64,000 nt of DNA from positions 1 through 64,000 of the forward strand of contig JAWDGP010007346.1 in assembly GCA_033675545.1 (NCBI GenBank). The letters run 5' to 3'. The position numbers and the translations under genes are program-made. Below are positions 21,858-34,048 of this stretch, piece after piece; position 1 is the first letter of the stretch, and each line of letters opens with the position of its first letter. Under the pieces are notes generated by a model. The model searched no databases. It had not been told where the DNA came from and saw nothing but the letters and a program-made list of their open reading frames with translations. Source of the stretch: Elysia crispata (Eukaryota > Mollusca > Gastropoda > Plakobranchidae).

Positions 21858-23808
21858 TCAGTTGTCCCTAATGTTGTTTAAAAACAAAATCATATCCACG
21901 TGCTTTGCTTTTAAAGACCCTCTTCTGGATGAGATCACCTCTCCTGCTTTTGAAAAAAGTCTCTCGCTTGGAACAGATGTTGCAGGAATTCCAAGTACAT
22001 CTTTCGCAATTAATGCAAGTCTTGGTGTGGAAGAGGCAACATCTTTCCACCAAGCCAGTGGATCTTGATCCCTTTCCAGACTGGGATTTTCCATGTGACG
22101 GCGGACTTCAATTTCTGCCGCAGTGAATTGACGAGCCGACGACCTCTCTTTTTGTCTCTTCTTGGCATCAAATTGAGACCACCACAGACTTAGTCTTTTA
22201 GGAGGTGTTGCGGTCTCCTCTGAAGCTGCAGCAGGTTCATCTGCGGGCTGAGGCACAGGCAAATTTATGCTTTCGGCAGTTTTAAGTTTTTCCACTGCTT
22301 CATCTGACAAAGTTCTGCTTGAAAACCCATCGCGCTTAAATCGCGGGTCCAGCAACGTGGCAAGGCGTAAATGGTCTTTCAAACCGACATTCCTGAACCG
22401 CTCGTTAAGCTGCGTCTTCAGCTAATCGGCCAAGCCCGTTACGTCCTCCTGCAGACATTGTTGGAGCAAGAAAACAAGGGAATGACCTTTGAAACCGATG
22501 TGTGCAGTTCTGAAGACAGCTCCACTGTCACCTCATAAAAGGGCTCCAGAGTTTCCATAGCCACACGAAGTGCAGCCACCTCCTCAGCTGTTATGCACAA
22601 CTCAGGTTTCCCTGTAAGGCACAAAGCTGTTTGACCTGGTCATGTTGGAAGAGGTAGGATTTCAGCATTTCATACGTGCTATTCCATCTCGTTTCAACGT
22701 CCTGTTTCAGCTTTTTATAATCCGTCTGGCTTGTCTTGTGAGCTTCTCTTAAAGCATTGTTGACCAAGGAACTGTGGTGAAAATATGTCACTTTGTTCTT
22801 GGCCTCAAAAACATCTGGAGTTCTACGTATAGAGTCATTGACCACGAGATTCAAGGTATGCGCAAAGCAGGCCTGGTGTCTTGTTTTCAAACGCTCTACG
22901 GCATTTTTCACATTGGCTGCATTATCAGTCACGATAGTTGTTACTTTGTCCTCAATGTCCCACGTTTTGAAGACCCCTCTCAGCTCATCGGCAATCTTTT
23001 CTCCCGTGTGAGAACCTTCAACTTTTGTGGTTGACAATACCCTTGAGTTGATTTGCCAATTCTGATCAACAAAATGAACTGTCACCGTCATGTAAGGGTC
23101 TACTGTTCTTGATGTCCAACAGTCAGTGGTAACACTTACATGATCCACTTGCTTCAGCTTATCCAAGAGCTTCACCTTTTCACTGTTGTACAGTTCTGGG
23201 AGGAGATTGTATGTCATATGTTTTCTTGAAACAATTGTGTATCTTGGATCCATTTTGTGCAGCAGTTGGCGGAAAGCTCTGTTTTCTACGACGGATAGTG
23301 GTTGCAAATCCGTCGTGATGAGTTTCAAAATGCAGGCATCGATTTCCTTCTTCCTGGCGCTGCCAGGTTTATATTTGATGGTGCGTTCTATTACAGATTC
23401 CATGGTCATCTGTTTTCTGGCAGCAGGATGAGCTGAAGTGGCACCGCGTTGAGTTGAAGGAACAGCAGTTGTCGAGGCTGACAAGGTTGCAGCTTGAGGA
23501 GCATCGCCGCTACTTGATGTAGACGCACGAAAAACATCAGTTGGGATAGATGAAGCTGAAGCAAGTGTTGTGGTGGATGTTGATGAAGTGGCACTGCTCA
23601 CATTACCCACACGTCCACTTCAAGTTGAAGCATGTTCCTCGTATGACTGCAACTCAAATGGATGTTTATTGCGAAGATGTCGCATGAAGTTTGTTGTTGA
23701 GTTGCAAGAGTATCTCAACTCCAGTTTACAAATGTCACAAACAGCAGTTTTTTGGTCGCCTTTGAGAGTGAACAATTTCCAACAGACGCTAGGCTTTCGA
23801 CCAGACAT
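21858..23808 (-). pseudogene. hAT transposase with BED finger, broken
   Basis: It starts at MSGRKPSVCWKLF, followed by a BED zinc finger (CDICKLEL ... HLRNKHP). A Ser/Thr linker comes next, then the RNase-H-like core (VTTDCWTS, ...IVTDNAANVKNAV, CFAHTLNLVV, VETRWNSTYEML) and the hATC dimerisation tail (SVPSERLFSKAGEVISSRR, HVDMILFLNNI). These are ZBED-like hAT motifs in correct order. Lesions: TGA at 23620-23622, a frameshift near 22610, another near 22480, and a TAG in LAD*LKTQL near 22420. Element ends could not be fixed; the 5-prime side may be interrupted by the Mutator element at 24285. Confidence 0.88.
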
Positions 23809-24120
23809 ATTGAGTACTAAGAAATACAATGCTTGTAATAAAAATGCTGTGATGATGACAGACAGATATGATTGATCTGACAAAACTTTTGTGATAAAAA
23901 ATAGACGATGTGATGAACCAAAGTTGAAAATAGTAAAAATTTAATGATTGAAAAGAAGAATAAGATGACTGCCTAGCTGTAACAATTGTAACAGATTGAG
24001 AGTTGTCTTGCAGAGTACGCCTTTTACCCTGTCCTCAGTGTCCTGTGATCTTGTGATCCCGTAATCGTATATTTCTGCACGTGCATCCATCCACCGATCT
24101 CCTCCACACCCCCTTTTCCT

Positions 24121-24142
24121 ACACACACACACACACACACAC
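24121..24142. repeat. (CA)11 microsatellite
   Basis: Simple dinucleotide tract in the 5-prime flank of the hAT pseudogene, just outside the Mutator element. Confidence 0.9.
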
Positions 24143-24284
24143 GCTGCCCGTTGCTGACCAAAATTAAGACTGCGGCACGGCGTATTGTGATAAATCTTGC
24201 GCCGGAGGCAGCGAAGAGACATCACAGGGAATGATTCGCTGCATGCCAGCAATTAATTGTGCCACCGCAGCGTCTTGCGATAAG

Positions 24285-27074
24285 GTAAGGTTAAACTGGC
24301 AAATAGAATTTACAATCTAGCAATACAGAGCTATGATTCTATTGAAGTGTTAGGATGGAAAAAGGTAAAATAAATGGTTTTATCTATGATTTTTACCCAA
24401 ATTGGTTCAAAAATTGAAAAAAAATGGCGATATTTAGGGTCTACGCAGGAAAAAAATGAACAACACAAAAATGTCAAGATATCTCAAAAAGTTTTAGTTC
24501 AATTCTCTTCAAACTTTGCCACAATGATACTGTACCTAAACTCTATGGAATAGACTAAAATCTAAGGGATGCATTGAGCGCAACATTATTTAGGGCCCTG
24601 AAGGCTACCCCTTTCAAATTTTACGGAAAATTTTAGGGGTAGGGGTAACTTTTTTTTACATAACTTACTCCAATTTTAAGCTAGACACTTCATTGTAGTC
24701 AGTTATCCTCTTCATTGGGTCCAAAAACAGTACAGAAAATTTCATGAGAATATCTGCATAACTTTTTGAGATATCATGACAAAACTGCATCAAAATTTGC
24801 GAAAAGTGAAAAACTGAGAAAATTGAAATTAAAGAGAAAAAAAAGACTATAATTTAGCAACCGCTTACTTTAGTGGCCCCCAGCTAGGTAGCTGTCATCT
24901 CCATTCTCTTCTTGAACAGCCATAATTATTCTCTGTGCTCTTTTCTGCTTGTTTCCTTTCCTGATCTGCTTCTCTGCTGCTGTTTTTCTGTTGCTATCCA
25001 ACTTCCGAAAACCAGATTTTTGGTGATATCCAACTTTCAGTCCTAATTCTTTGAAAACATCACACCTCTGCATCTCTCCATCATTGAAAACAATTGTTCC
25101 ATCAAACACTGCTATCTGCAGCCTGTCTTTACCAACAAAAGTAGTTTTGGGGCTTCTGTCCCATATCAGATTGTGGAAAGACTCATTTGCATTCTGAGTT
25201 CCACCGTGTAGACACTTTTTCAACAAATTGTCACTTGATAGGTCCTCAAAAATATTCCTATTCTCCTCCAACACAAACTCTGGCAAAATGTTTTTGTTAG
25301 AACCATCACACCAGCTTCCACATTCAGTGTGTTTTCCCTTTCTATGATACCAAATGGCCCAAATAGCTTTTTTCATTTTCTCCAGATCGTTGACATTTTT
25401 TATAATCGCACCTCTATAATGACCCTGAATTCTCTTGATGGCTGCTTTTGTGAGTTTTCCTGCTCCTCCTATTCCTTTTATCTTCTTCTTATCAACAGTG
25501 TATACCTTTCCTTTACATTCATTAACTTTATCTAACAGTCTTTTCCCCATTCTTTTTTGCACATCCACAACATTCGAGTTTTTCAATAGGAATATCTTAA
25601 ATTGGTGGGTCTGCCTCAGACACAAATTTGTAACTTTTGGAATCACCATCACCTAAATATGTTGCATACTTCAATCCATGCCTTCCTTCTGATCTTTTAA
25701 AAATTCTGCCCATTCCTACTGGCTCCATGCTCCCAGCCGATCCATCATGATTTTTTTGACAAAGCTCTTTATGTTTCTCACTCCATATATTTTTCTTTTC
25801 CGCTGACAAATTCTTTGCTTTCATTTTAGCACAGGAATCACAGTAGTTGCTAAGTGTTTCTGTGTCTATGACCTTAGCAGGAACTTTCTTGCTGACAGAT
25901 AGACATGTTGCCACACCGTTCTTACTGACAAATCCGCGGCGATGCCAAGATCCGTCACATGACACTGAAACATTGTCACCCTCCGCTTCCTTCAATTCTG
26001 TAGCCGCTCTCTCCATACTCTCTTTTGCAATTTTTCTGTGGCTTTTAAAATTCTCTCTTTTCATGGCAACCAATCCCATACATAGCAGCTTGAAAGCGCA
26101 AGTTCACATTTTCATCATTTTGCAAATTGACTGTTGCCTTACATGACCGACAGACCAATGTCAGGGAACTGTTGATGCCATTTAACTTCTCTGTCACATG
26201 AAAGTTATCCTCTAATTCCTGAGAATTCAGGCAGCTTGGACAAGGGAAGCTCTGGAAGAAGTTAATGATGCATTCCAGTCTGAACAATCGGAATCCAGTT
26301 AGCTTTTCATCTGGCTGGGCATCATCGCAAATGGATCTAGATCTAGAGCTCTGTGGGGCCTGTTCTCCTAAATCTAGACTCAGTTTTCTAAAAGAAGATG
26401 AGCTAGCCTGAGTTTGTTGACAGTGTTCAGACCCACTGCCATTTTGAAGTCCATTGTCATCAGACCTAGATCGCTTTTCATCATTGGTCTTAGACGGTGT
26501 GAAGCGTTTGCCATAAAATTTCCTCTTCCTCTGACGATCTTTCCTTGGTTTTACCATGTTTAGACTTGGAACTGAATCAAGATATCTATATCTAGATCGA
26601 AATCTGAGATAAAGCTATTGACAAGATGTAGATATAATCTAGATTTGAATGCTTTTCATATACTAAGTATAAATGTCAAACATCTGCTCTAGATCTTGAA
26701 ATTTGGGGACAGTATTCAGTGAAACAGCGTGTAGAAAACAGGTTGTAAACAATGAATGTTCTAGTTTCACTTCTTAACTTACTTCCTTTTAATTTTTTAT
26801 ATGCCAGACAAGCAAAAAAAAAGGCCAAAATCATTCTCAAAAAGATGCTAAGATATGTTGTTTACTTGGTTGCTATACCAAACAAACCACTTCCGGTTAA
26901 AAAAATTACTACCTTGATGATTTTAAAAATTAAAAAAAAAAAATTTCACATTGTCATATCAACATATTTTTTTCACCAAAATGTTCAGAAATAGATAAAG
27001 TTTTTATAACAGCCAAAAACCTGGCATACGAGGTATGACCCAAAATTTGGTATTTTTAGCCAGTTTAACCTTAC
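24285..27074 (-). mobile_element. Mutator-type element 1
   Basis: The left end GTAAGGTTAAACTGGC (24285-24300) is the exact inverse of GCCAGTTTAACCTTAC (27059-27074). TGCGATAAG, a 9-mer, directly precedes the left TIR (24276-24284) and reappears at 27080-27088, five bases beyond the right TIR; this fits a ~9-bp Mutator target duplication with a slight shift at the right end. The 2.79-kb interior carries a Mutator-family transposase pseudogene on minus. 24301-24869 is its non-coding 3-prime part, A/T-rich without other features; 26558-27058 is its 5-prime part. Confidence 0.75.
24870..26557 (-). pseudogene. Mutator-like transposase 1, frameshifted
   Basis: The start MVKPRKDRQRKRKFYGKRF is the basic N-terminus typical of animal Mutator-like transposases. 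It is followed by GFRLFRLECIINFF and CPSCLN/CRSCKA zinc-binding pairs, then SCDGSWHRRGF (first catalytic Asp region), GSAGSMEPVGMGRIFKRS, YLGDGDSKSYK, VQKRMGKRL, KGIGGAGKLT and LHGGTQNANESFHNLIW (C-terminal Glu region). Three frames are needed: a break near 26065 (IGLVAMK), a stop after EADPPI near 25597, and a shift near 25570. The order and spacing match the family, so this is a nearly full-length dead copy. Confidence 0.88.
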
Positions 27075-27268
27075 CATAATGCGATAAGTACTTTAGCTAG
27101 GCCGAGTGGTGGCTGCAAGCTTGCCTTGAAGTAAAGAGAACGTGAGGCGAACAAAATTTTTTAATAAGATATAAAAAATCGTGTGAACAAACAACAAAAA
27201 CAAAAGCAATTCTTATTTTGCCGTTATGCTTAGTAATTAGGCTTTGGTAATTTTAGTTACCCAGCCAA

Positions 27269-27310
27269 TAAGATAAGATTAACTTTATTGATCCCAGAGG
27301 GAAATTTGTT
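27269..27310 (-). mobile_element. LINE 3-prime tail fragment
   Basis: AAGATAAGATTAACTTTATT followed by GATCCCAGAGGGAAATTTG is the widespread LINE 3-prime end type (TTTATTGATCCC...GGGAAATT with GATAA repeats), orientation minus. A relative occurs at 57010. No coding part remains here. The adjacent 27311-27926 holds pyrimidine-rich tracts and GCTCGTA short repeats (27780-27840) but no convincing gene. Confidence 0.55.
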
Positions 27311-28069
27311 ATGGATACATTAGTACATGAATTTTACAACAAAAACGAAGTGAACAAAGAGCATACATGTATTAGTATCATAAGTTCCCTCTCTCTCTTT
27401 ATCTCTTTCTCCCTCTCTCTCTTTCCCTCCTATATAAGTCGAAGGTTAGGCCTATTCAACGATCTCAAAACAAATTGGGAGAAAGGGCGAGAAAAAAGAA
27501 GAAGACTTCACGCTTGCAACCGAGGCCTAGCGGAAAACTTTCTCGATGCCAACGCTACAGTAATCCTTTCCCTCTCCCCTCACCCTCCTCTCTCTCTCTC
27601 TCTTTCTGGAAGCCTGCATCATCCAACTGTCCTGTTGGTGACTGATCCCCGTGATTCCCGCGATTCCCCCCACTTACATAAAGCTATTAGCGAGCGAGTC
27701 CTAAGCTCTGCCAGTGATTGGTCACAAAGTTGAGCGATTCCCAATTACAGCCGTTGATTGGCTGCTGGCGGATGCCTGCTCGTACAGCTCGTATGAGACT
27801 TTTTGCTCGTAGTGCTCGTACAGCGAGTGGGATTCAGCTCGTCACTAGAGATCCAGTCTCTATACCAGCTAGCTGAGACCTGCGAGTTACGAGTCTTCTC
27901 GCGAGCGGGACTCAGCTGTAGAGGAGGGATACACCCTGGAATAGCGCATCTTTTGTTTGGCAGATCAAAGGAGTACGTGCGCTATTCAAGATATTGAAAT
28001 ATCGAGATTTTCGGAATTTTTGAGGTTATCGATAACTGTAGTGGTGAATGTCGGAGTTATGCAGTTCAC

Positions 28070-28170
<101 letters not shown>

Positions 28171-28261
28171 GTGTATAGCATTTCCCCTCTGCATTTTTAC
28201 GGGCTTGGGACCGTCACATACATTGCTGATTGCAAGTACTGTGGCTGCCTTAGAAATGCTT

Positions 28262-29687
28262 TTAATATATACAGAACGTGATTAAAAGCACTATGTACAA
28301 AATATTTACATACATGGCAACAGGGAGCATGAGAAAACCCATTTGCTTTACGAATTCTTCCATTGTGATTTCGCCACCTCTCAGCATTCCGATGATCTCC
28401 CTTCTCTTGTCTTCTTTCTGGCGCTGATCTTTCCTCTTGATTGGATTTGAGTGTGATCGTATTTTCAAGCGTGTTCTTTCTTGCTCAGCATTCAATCCTT
28501 CTAAGAAAAGGAAGATGTTTGGACTGTGGCGCGTGAAATGATCACCAAAGTAGCGATGGAAAGATTCACAGGCATTTGTAGTGGAACCTCCCATCCCTGC
28601 ATTCGCCCAGATGTGTGGAGGAAACTTGGAGTTGGCTGTGATGTAGTTATCCAGGATGTAATCAGCAAATTTTTCTGCTGCTTCTTCTGTGGGTGCTTGG
28701 GCTATGAGAACTTCAGTAAAGCAGTTTTCAACTTCATCTGCCTGAAGGGCTGGCATTCCGAAAAACATTTTGAGCCAGCGGCCAGTCTCAGAATCTTTGT
28801 CTTTGTAATCAGCTGTGAGGCCAACTTTCTGGATCTGCCTGTACCAGGCCTGTGTAAGATGGAAGCAGCAAGCTTTGATCTGAGTATCTTGAAAAACAGC
28901 TTTAATAGCAACATGAACACTTGATTCCAGGTCCACGTGAATGGCGTCGAATTGCAGATCTAGGTTTCTTTCTCTGTAAATGTTGATGAGATGTTTAAAC
29001 ATGTCTTCGTAAGTCTTCTTTTTTGTCAGGTAGTAGGAAGAACACACAGGGAGCATATTGTCCATTCTTGTAAGCATGTATGGTATACAGTTGGAGGAAG
29101 ACTTTGGGCGCATACTTAAAAGTTCCATCTGCATAGGCCTCATTGCAAGATTGTAAGTGTGTCAGGTTTTCTTCGCATGAGATCATAATGATTTAGATGT
29201 CGGGGTCATTTACGAGAACTGAAAGGTTGCTTTCCTCTGGTAGATAGGTTTCAAGAACTCTAAATATGTCAGCCCTCTCTTTTGGTAAGTTTGGCATTAA
29301 CTTGGCTCTCTCTCTGTATATGCTGTTTGCGATTGAATGCATGTCTTTAATGGTGATGTTTTGAAATCTTTTGGTCTCTGTACATATGATTTTGCTGGCT
29401 CTAGCCGTTGGTTGATCTACTGCCTTTCGTTTGCATGCCGAGCGTACATCATTAAGATCGAGTTCTCGACTGTCACACTTTGGATGGTTGTGTTCGGAAG
29501 GTTGAGATGTAATTTGTTTCATTTCTATGTCCGTTTTACATCTTGCCTTGCATTTTGGATTGCAGCATCTCCAGTTGATAGACACAGATGTTTGGTGATC
29601 TTTGCGGAATTTGAATCCTTGGAGTAAAATGCCTGTTGCTCCTTTCCTAGTCACAAATGTGGTTAACTCTAGATCGACTGATGCCAT
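28262..29687 (-). pseudogene. FLYWCH + MULE transposase, broken
   Basis: It starts MASVDLELTTFVTRKGATGI and carries a FLYWCH finger (W-x-C-CNPKCKARCKT ... HNHPKC). The MULE-type DDE core follows: EAYADGTFKYAPK (first Asp), FDAIHVDLESSVH (second Asp), ACCFHLTQAWYRQI, and GSTTNACESFHRYFGDHF (Glu). It would mobilise the surrounding TIR element. Lesions: an in-frame TAA at 29193-29195 after VNDPDI, and a frameshift at the T6 run near 29020, where LLPDKK jumps to KKTYEDMFKHL. The C-terminus reads to 28262. Length and domain order are normal, so decay looks recent. Confidence 0.88.
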
Positions 29688-29843
29688 GTTTCTGTGTCAA
29701 AGATAAAAAATAAAATGACTGTGAAGAGAGAGAAGGAGAGGAAGAGAGAGAGATATGCTCACTGTGCTGTACATTGAACCCTGTACTTTATACCATGAAC
29801 AGCCTCTGAAAAAAGAGAAAAAGAGAGGGGGTGATAAAGTGAA

Positions 29844-29911
<68 letters not shown>

Positions 29912-30172
29912 TGCTCACTGTGCTGTACATTGAACACTGTACTTTGTACCCTGAACAGCCTAGTTTTTAGGAAAATTTTAATGCAAGATTACTTGTGTGC
30001 GTGTGTGTGTGTGTGAGAGAGAGAGATAAAGACAGAGAGACACAGAGAAAGAAATAGACAAAGCGGAAGAATGACATATAAAGAGAGAAAAAGAGAGGGG
30101 GTGATAAAGTGAAAGAAGAGAGAGAGAGAGAAGGCGAGAGAAAGAGAGAGACAGAAGGAGAGGAAGAGAGAG

Positions 30173-30225
<53 letters not shown>

Positions 30226-30235
30226 TGCTCGCTGT
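29688..30235. repeat. (GA)n tracts with duplicated spacer
   Basis: GA microsatellites at 29848-29909 and 30177-30222. The unit GATATGCTCACTGTGCTGTA ... CATTGAAC occurs at 29750 and 29907 and partly at 30223. The stretch AAAAAGAGAGGGGGTGATAA ... AGTGAAAG occurs near 29817 and 30088. So GA tract and spacer were duplicated together. Confidence 0.85.
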
Positions 30236-30414
30236 GTCGATTTCGAATGACCAATAGAGACTGGTACTTACATGTAAAGTCAAGTACAAAATATCGATAT
30301 GTTCGATATAAAATATCCGATTTATCGGTGCGCTATTCCATGTTTCGGCATTTACATCGAATAGCGCATCTAAGTGACGTCATATGCGCTATTCCAGGGT
30401 GCACCCTAGAGGAG

Positions 30415-31080
30415 AGCCGCAGACGCTTGCTTCGTGGCAATCATGATAACTCAAGTGTAGGAACTGGAAAGGAAAAAAAACTATTCATTATTAGACCTAG
30501 AAATCTTTATAAGAAAAGCAATTATAACTAATTGACTTTTAAATTAGGCCTATCGCTACCATTTCTAAATAAATTGAAATACAAGTCTGATTCAGATGTA
30601 GAATCTAGACACTGATTAGTGATTTTTGATTGAAAAATCAAAACGATAGAAGCAAAACAGAAGCATGGGTCTGACCAGAAATTTAAAATCACTCCTAGTT
30701 AGGCCTTTATATTCAAATCTAAATTAGAATAGATCAATCCCCAAGCTCCAAGGTTTATACAGCGTTCTAAATAGGAGCCTACTAATTATCTAGACTACAA
30801 ATAGATTGGATTCTGGGCCAACCATAGCTCCTGATTCTATGCTAGATCTAGATTGGGTTCTACAACGGAGAGTATATCTAGGCCCTGCAATTAATTTAGA
30901 CCAGGTCTAGGTCTAATCTAATATAGATTTACATCTAGATCTAGAAGTCTAGCTAATCTAGATTTAGATCTGGATTCTCGATTCTAGATCGAGAATCTAG
31001 ATTAGAATTTAGATCCATGCTCTACTTGACAGCCAACACTAGCCTATGTTTGCAGGCGTAGAGACCAAAATGTGATGCGT
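30415..31080. other. Intergenic, TAGATCT-rich
   Basis: No gene seen. 30840-31015 is dense in overlapping TCTAGATCTAGA-type words, a dispersed low-complexity motif that recurs at 26580, 46680, 50640 and 50740. Confidence 0.6.
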
Positions 31081-34048
31081 CATGACGGTTTGGGGCAAAA
31101 GGTACATCTAGGTGTTTTGAAGTTATTGATATGGCATGAAAGTGCACAATTTAAGCTTCAATTTGAGACAAAAATGAAGTAAATCGGACGGTTTTTGACT
31201 GATATATGATTAATTTAATGCATAAAAAGTACACGACATGAAAAATCAAAGTTTTGAGAAAATTGACCGCAAAGTTTTCAATATTTTTGCATAGAAAGTT
31301 ACAAACATGAAATTTGGCACACAGTTTCATCTGTTTATTAACTACAATTACAACAAATTTCAAACAAATCCATTCATAAATTCTTGCTTTAGAGCAAATT
31401 TTCATTCAAACTTATAATGAAAAAAATGTCGAATGACAAAAAATAGCATCATATTATAAAAAAAAAACTATGTACAAACTAGTTCAGACTGTATGATTAA
31501 ACAAAAAATATGTTTTAAGATGTTTATTAAGCATGAAAGGTCTAACAAACTAACAAAACATTATTGCTATCATTAGTAATACGAAACTTCTACCAGTATC
31601 AAAAACTAAATCGTGATCATTTTCACCCCCATCTGAATCACTTTGTAAAAATCTTGCTGCTGTCTTGAACCCCCCTCCCCTAAATCGATCTCTGATTCTG
31701 CCACAGCCACTCGAAATTCTGCTACAGATCTAGCCCTTTCTCCGCCGCCCCAGCCTCCTCTAGCTCAAGTTCTAATTCTTCCTCGCCCTCTCCGGTCTCT
31801 CCATGCATCACAAGATCCTCAATTAGGCTCCTAAGATTGTCTTCTGTCTCTTCATGCACCACAAGATCCTCAATTAGGCTCCTAAGATTGTCTTCTGTCT
31901 CTTCATGCACCACAAGATCCTCAATTAGGCTCCTAAGATTGTCTTCTGTCTCTTCATGCATCACAAGATCCTCAATTAGGCTCCTAAGATTGTCTTCTGT
32001 CTCTTCATGCACCACAAGATCCTCAATTAGGCTCCAAAGATTGTCTCCGGTCTCTTCATGCATCACAAGATCCTCAATTAGGCTCCTAAGATTGTCTTCT
32101 GTCTCTTCATGCACCACAAGATCCTCAATTAGGCTCCAAAGATTGTCTCCGGTCTCTTCATGCATCACAAGATCCTCAATTAGGCTCCTAAGATTGTCTT
32201 CTGTCTCTTCATGCACCACAAGATCCTCAATTAGGCTCCTAAGATTGTCTCCGGTCTCTTCATGCACCACAAGATCCTCAATTAGGCTCCAAAGATTGTC
32301 TTCTGTCTCTTCATGCATCACAAGATCCTAAATTAGGCTCCAAAGATTGTCTTCTGTCTCTTCATGCATCACAAGATCCTCAATTAGGCTCCTAAGATTG
32401 TCTTCTGTCTCTTCATGCATCACAAGATCCTCAATTAGGCTCCAAAGATTGTCTTCTGTCTCTTCATGCACCACAAGATCCTCAATTAGGCTCCTAAGAT
32501 TGTCTTCTGTCTCTTCATGCACCACAAGATCCTCAATTAGGCTCCTAAGATTGTCTTCTGTCTCTTCATGCATCACAAGATCCTCAATTAGGCTCCTAAG
32601 ATTGTCTTCTGTCTCTTCATGCACCACAAGATCCTCAATTAGGCTCCAAAGATTGTCTCCGGTCTCTTCATGCATCACAAGATCCTCAATTAGGCTCCTA
32701 AGATTGTCTTCTGTCTCTTCATGCACCACAAGATCCTCAATTAGGCTCCTAAGATTGTCTCCGGTCTCTTCATGCACCACAAGATCCTCAATTAGGCTCC
32801 AAAGATTGTCTTCTGTCTCTTCATGCATCACAAGATCCTAAATTAGGCTCCAAAGATTGTCTTCTGTCTCTTCATGCATCACAAGATCCTCAATTAGGCT
32901 CCTAAGATTGTCTTCTGTCTCTTCATGCATCACAAGATCCTCAATTAGGCTCCAAAGATTGTCTTCTGTCTCTTCATGCACCACAAGATCCTCAATTAGG
33001 CTCCTAAGATTGTCTTCTGTCTCTTCATGCATCACAAGATCCTCAATTAGGCTCCTAAGATTGTCTCCGGTCTCTTCATGCACCACAAGATCCTCAATTA
33101 GGCTCCTAAGATTGTCTTCCGTCTCTTCATGCATCACAAGATCCTCAATTAGGCTCCTAAGATTGTCTTCTGTCTCTTCATGCATCACAAGATCCTCAAT
33201 TAGGCTCCAAAGATTGTCTTCTGTCTCTTCATGCACCACAAGATCCTCAATTAGGCTCCAAAGATTGTCTTCTGTCTCTTCATGCATCACAAGATCCTCA
33301 ATTAGGCTCCAAAGATTGTCTTCTGTCTCTTCATGCATCACAAGATCCTCAATTAGGCTCCAAAGATTGTCTTCTGTCTCTTCATGCACCACAAGATCCT
33401 CAATTAGGCTCCTAAGATTGTCTTCTGTCTCTTCATGCATCACAAGATCCTCAATTAGGCTCCTAAGATTTTCTTCATGTACAAGACCAAACAAATTGGA
33501 ACTTCTAGCAGAGTTCAGGAGAGAACTAATCTCTTCTTCCTTGGTCGCCATTGTTATAGGACGCTAGCAGACGCTAGGTCTTACGACTGGACTGGCCAAT
33601 CATCTTCTCACGTTTAGGGGAATAACCTCCGTTGCTAGCTTGGGAGACCAATGTTTACAATTTTAGGACTTTTTCACATCATTTGGGTGTTAATAGTAAC
33701 ATGTAAATGATTGATATAAATAGAAAGATCGGATCTTCCCATTTACAACCGTACCAAATGTTTGCCAGTTTGCCTTTATGAAAGTGCTCAAATCAATGGT
33801 TGAAATTGTCTCACAAGGACACAAAATTACATAACTATTCGACTAATAATATTATTGAAAAAAAAAAGAGAGACTTATTAAACATGTTTTATGCAAAAAT
33901 CAAACTTATTCTCAGTGAAAGTTAATGTCATAAAGAGATGATATAATATAGACAAAAAAAAATTTGGGCATAAGATTGAAGTGAAAACTTATATTCCTTG
34001 ATTACGCAAAACGATCCTCGGTACCTTTTGCCCCGAACCGTCACATTT
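31081..34048 (-). mobile_element. Unclassified TIR element carrying a repeat-protein ORF
   Basis: GACGGTTTGGGGCAAAAGGT plus AC (31084-31105) is matched in inverse by 34021-34042 with one mismatch in 22. GTGATGCGT lies directly outside the left end (31072-31080) and GTGTTGCGT just outside the right (34049-34057), 8 of 9 identical, so a 9-bp target duplication is likely. The interior has no recognisable transposase; its only large ORF is the 17-residue repeat frame (31722-33551). It looks like a non-autonomous Mutator-type element, but the family is inferred only from the ends. 31106-31721 and 33552-34020 are AT-rich and show no other gene. Confidence 0.6.
31722..33551 (-). pseudogene. Repeat protein of ~34 x 17 residues, two nonsense codons
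   Basis: The ATG at 33551 starts MATKEEEISSLLNSARSSNL, then ~34 copies of a 17-residue unit (LRSLIEDLVMHEETEDN; variants R/W, M/V, E/G). It ends in an acidic tail GETGEGEEELELELEEAGAA. The DNA unit is 51 bp. Two units carry GAG-to-TAG changes (32329 and 32839), exactly 510 bp (ten units) apart and in matching context, so one nonsense mutation was copied by segmental duplication. Otherwise 610 codons are open. The unit is amphipathic and acidic, likely helical. No known family recognised. The opposite strand is also open, because 51 is a multiple of three, and is considered a shadow. Confidence 0.6.

Noticed and set aside
21782-24284. TIRs and 8-bp duplication for the hAT element
   Set aside because: I compared the flanks and, assuming interruption by the Mutator element, the sequence past 27088, but found no convincing inverted ends.
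27620-27760. Promoter with two ATTGG boxes
   Set aside because: Two inverted CCAAT-like words (GATTGGTC, GATTGGCT) occur, but no adjacent gene start or TATA/Inr supports a promoter call.
30109-30531. ORF beginning in the GA repeats
   Set aside because: Low-complexity (ER)n translation running into the MULE terminal repeat.
31800-33480. CRISPR-like regular repeats
   Set aside because: The 51-bp units are contiguous with no unique spacers, and the genome is eukaryotic. It is a tandem minisatellite-type coding repeat.
31837-33567. Long plus-strand ORFs (SSVSSCTTRSSIRLLRL repeats)
   Set aside because: They are the antisense of the 51-bp repeat. Any 3n-bp repeat lacking stops is open on both strands, and only the minus strand has a unique N-terminus and an acidic tail.
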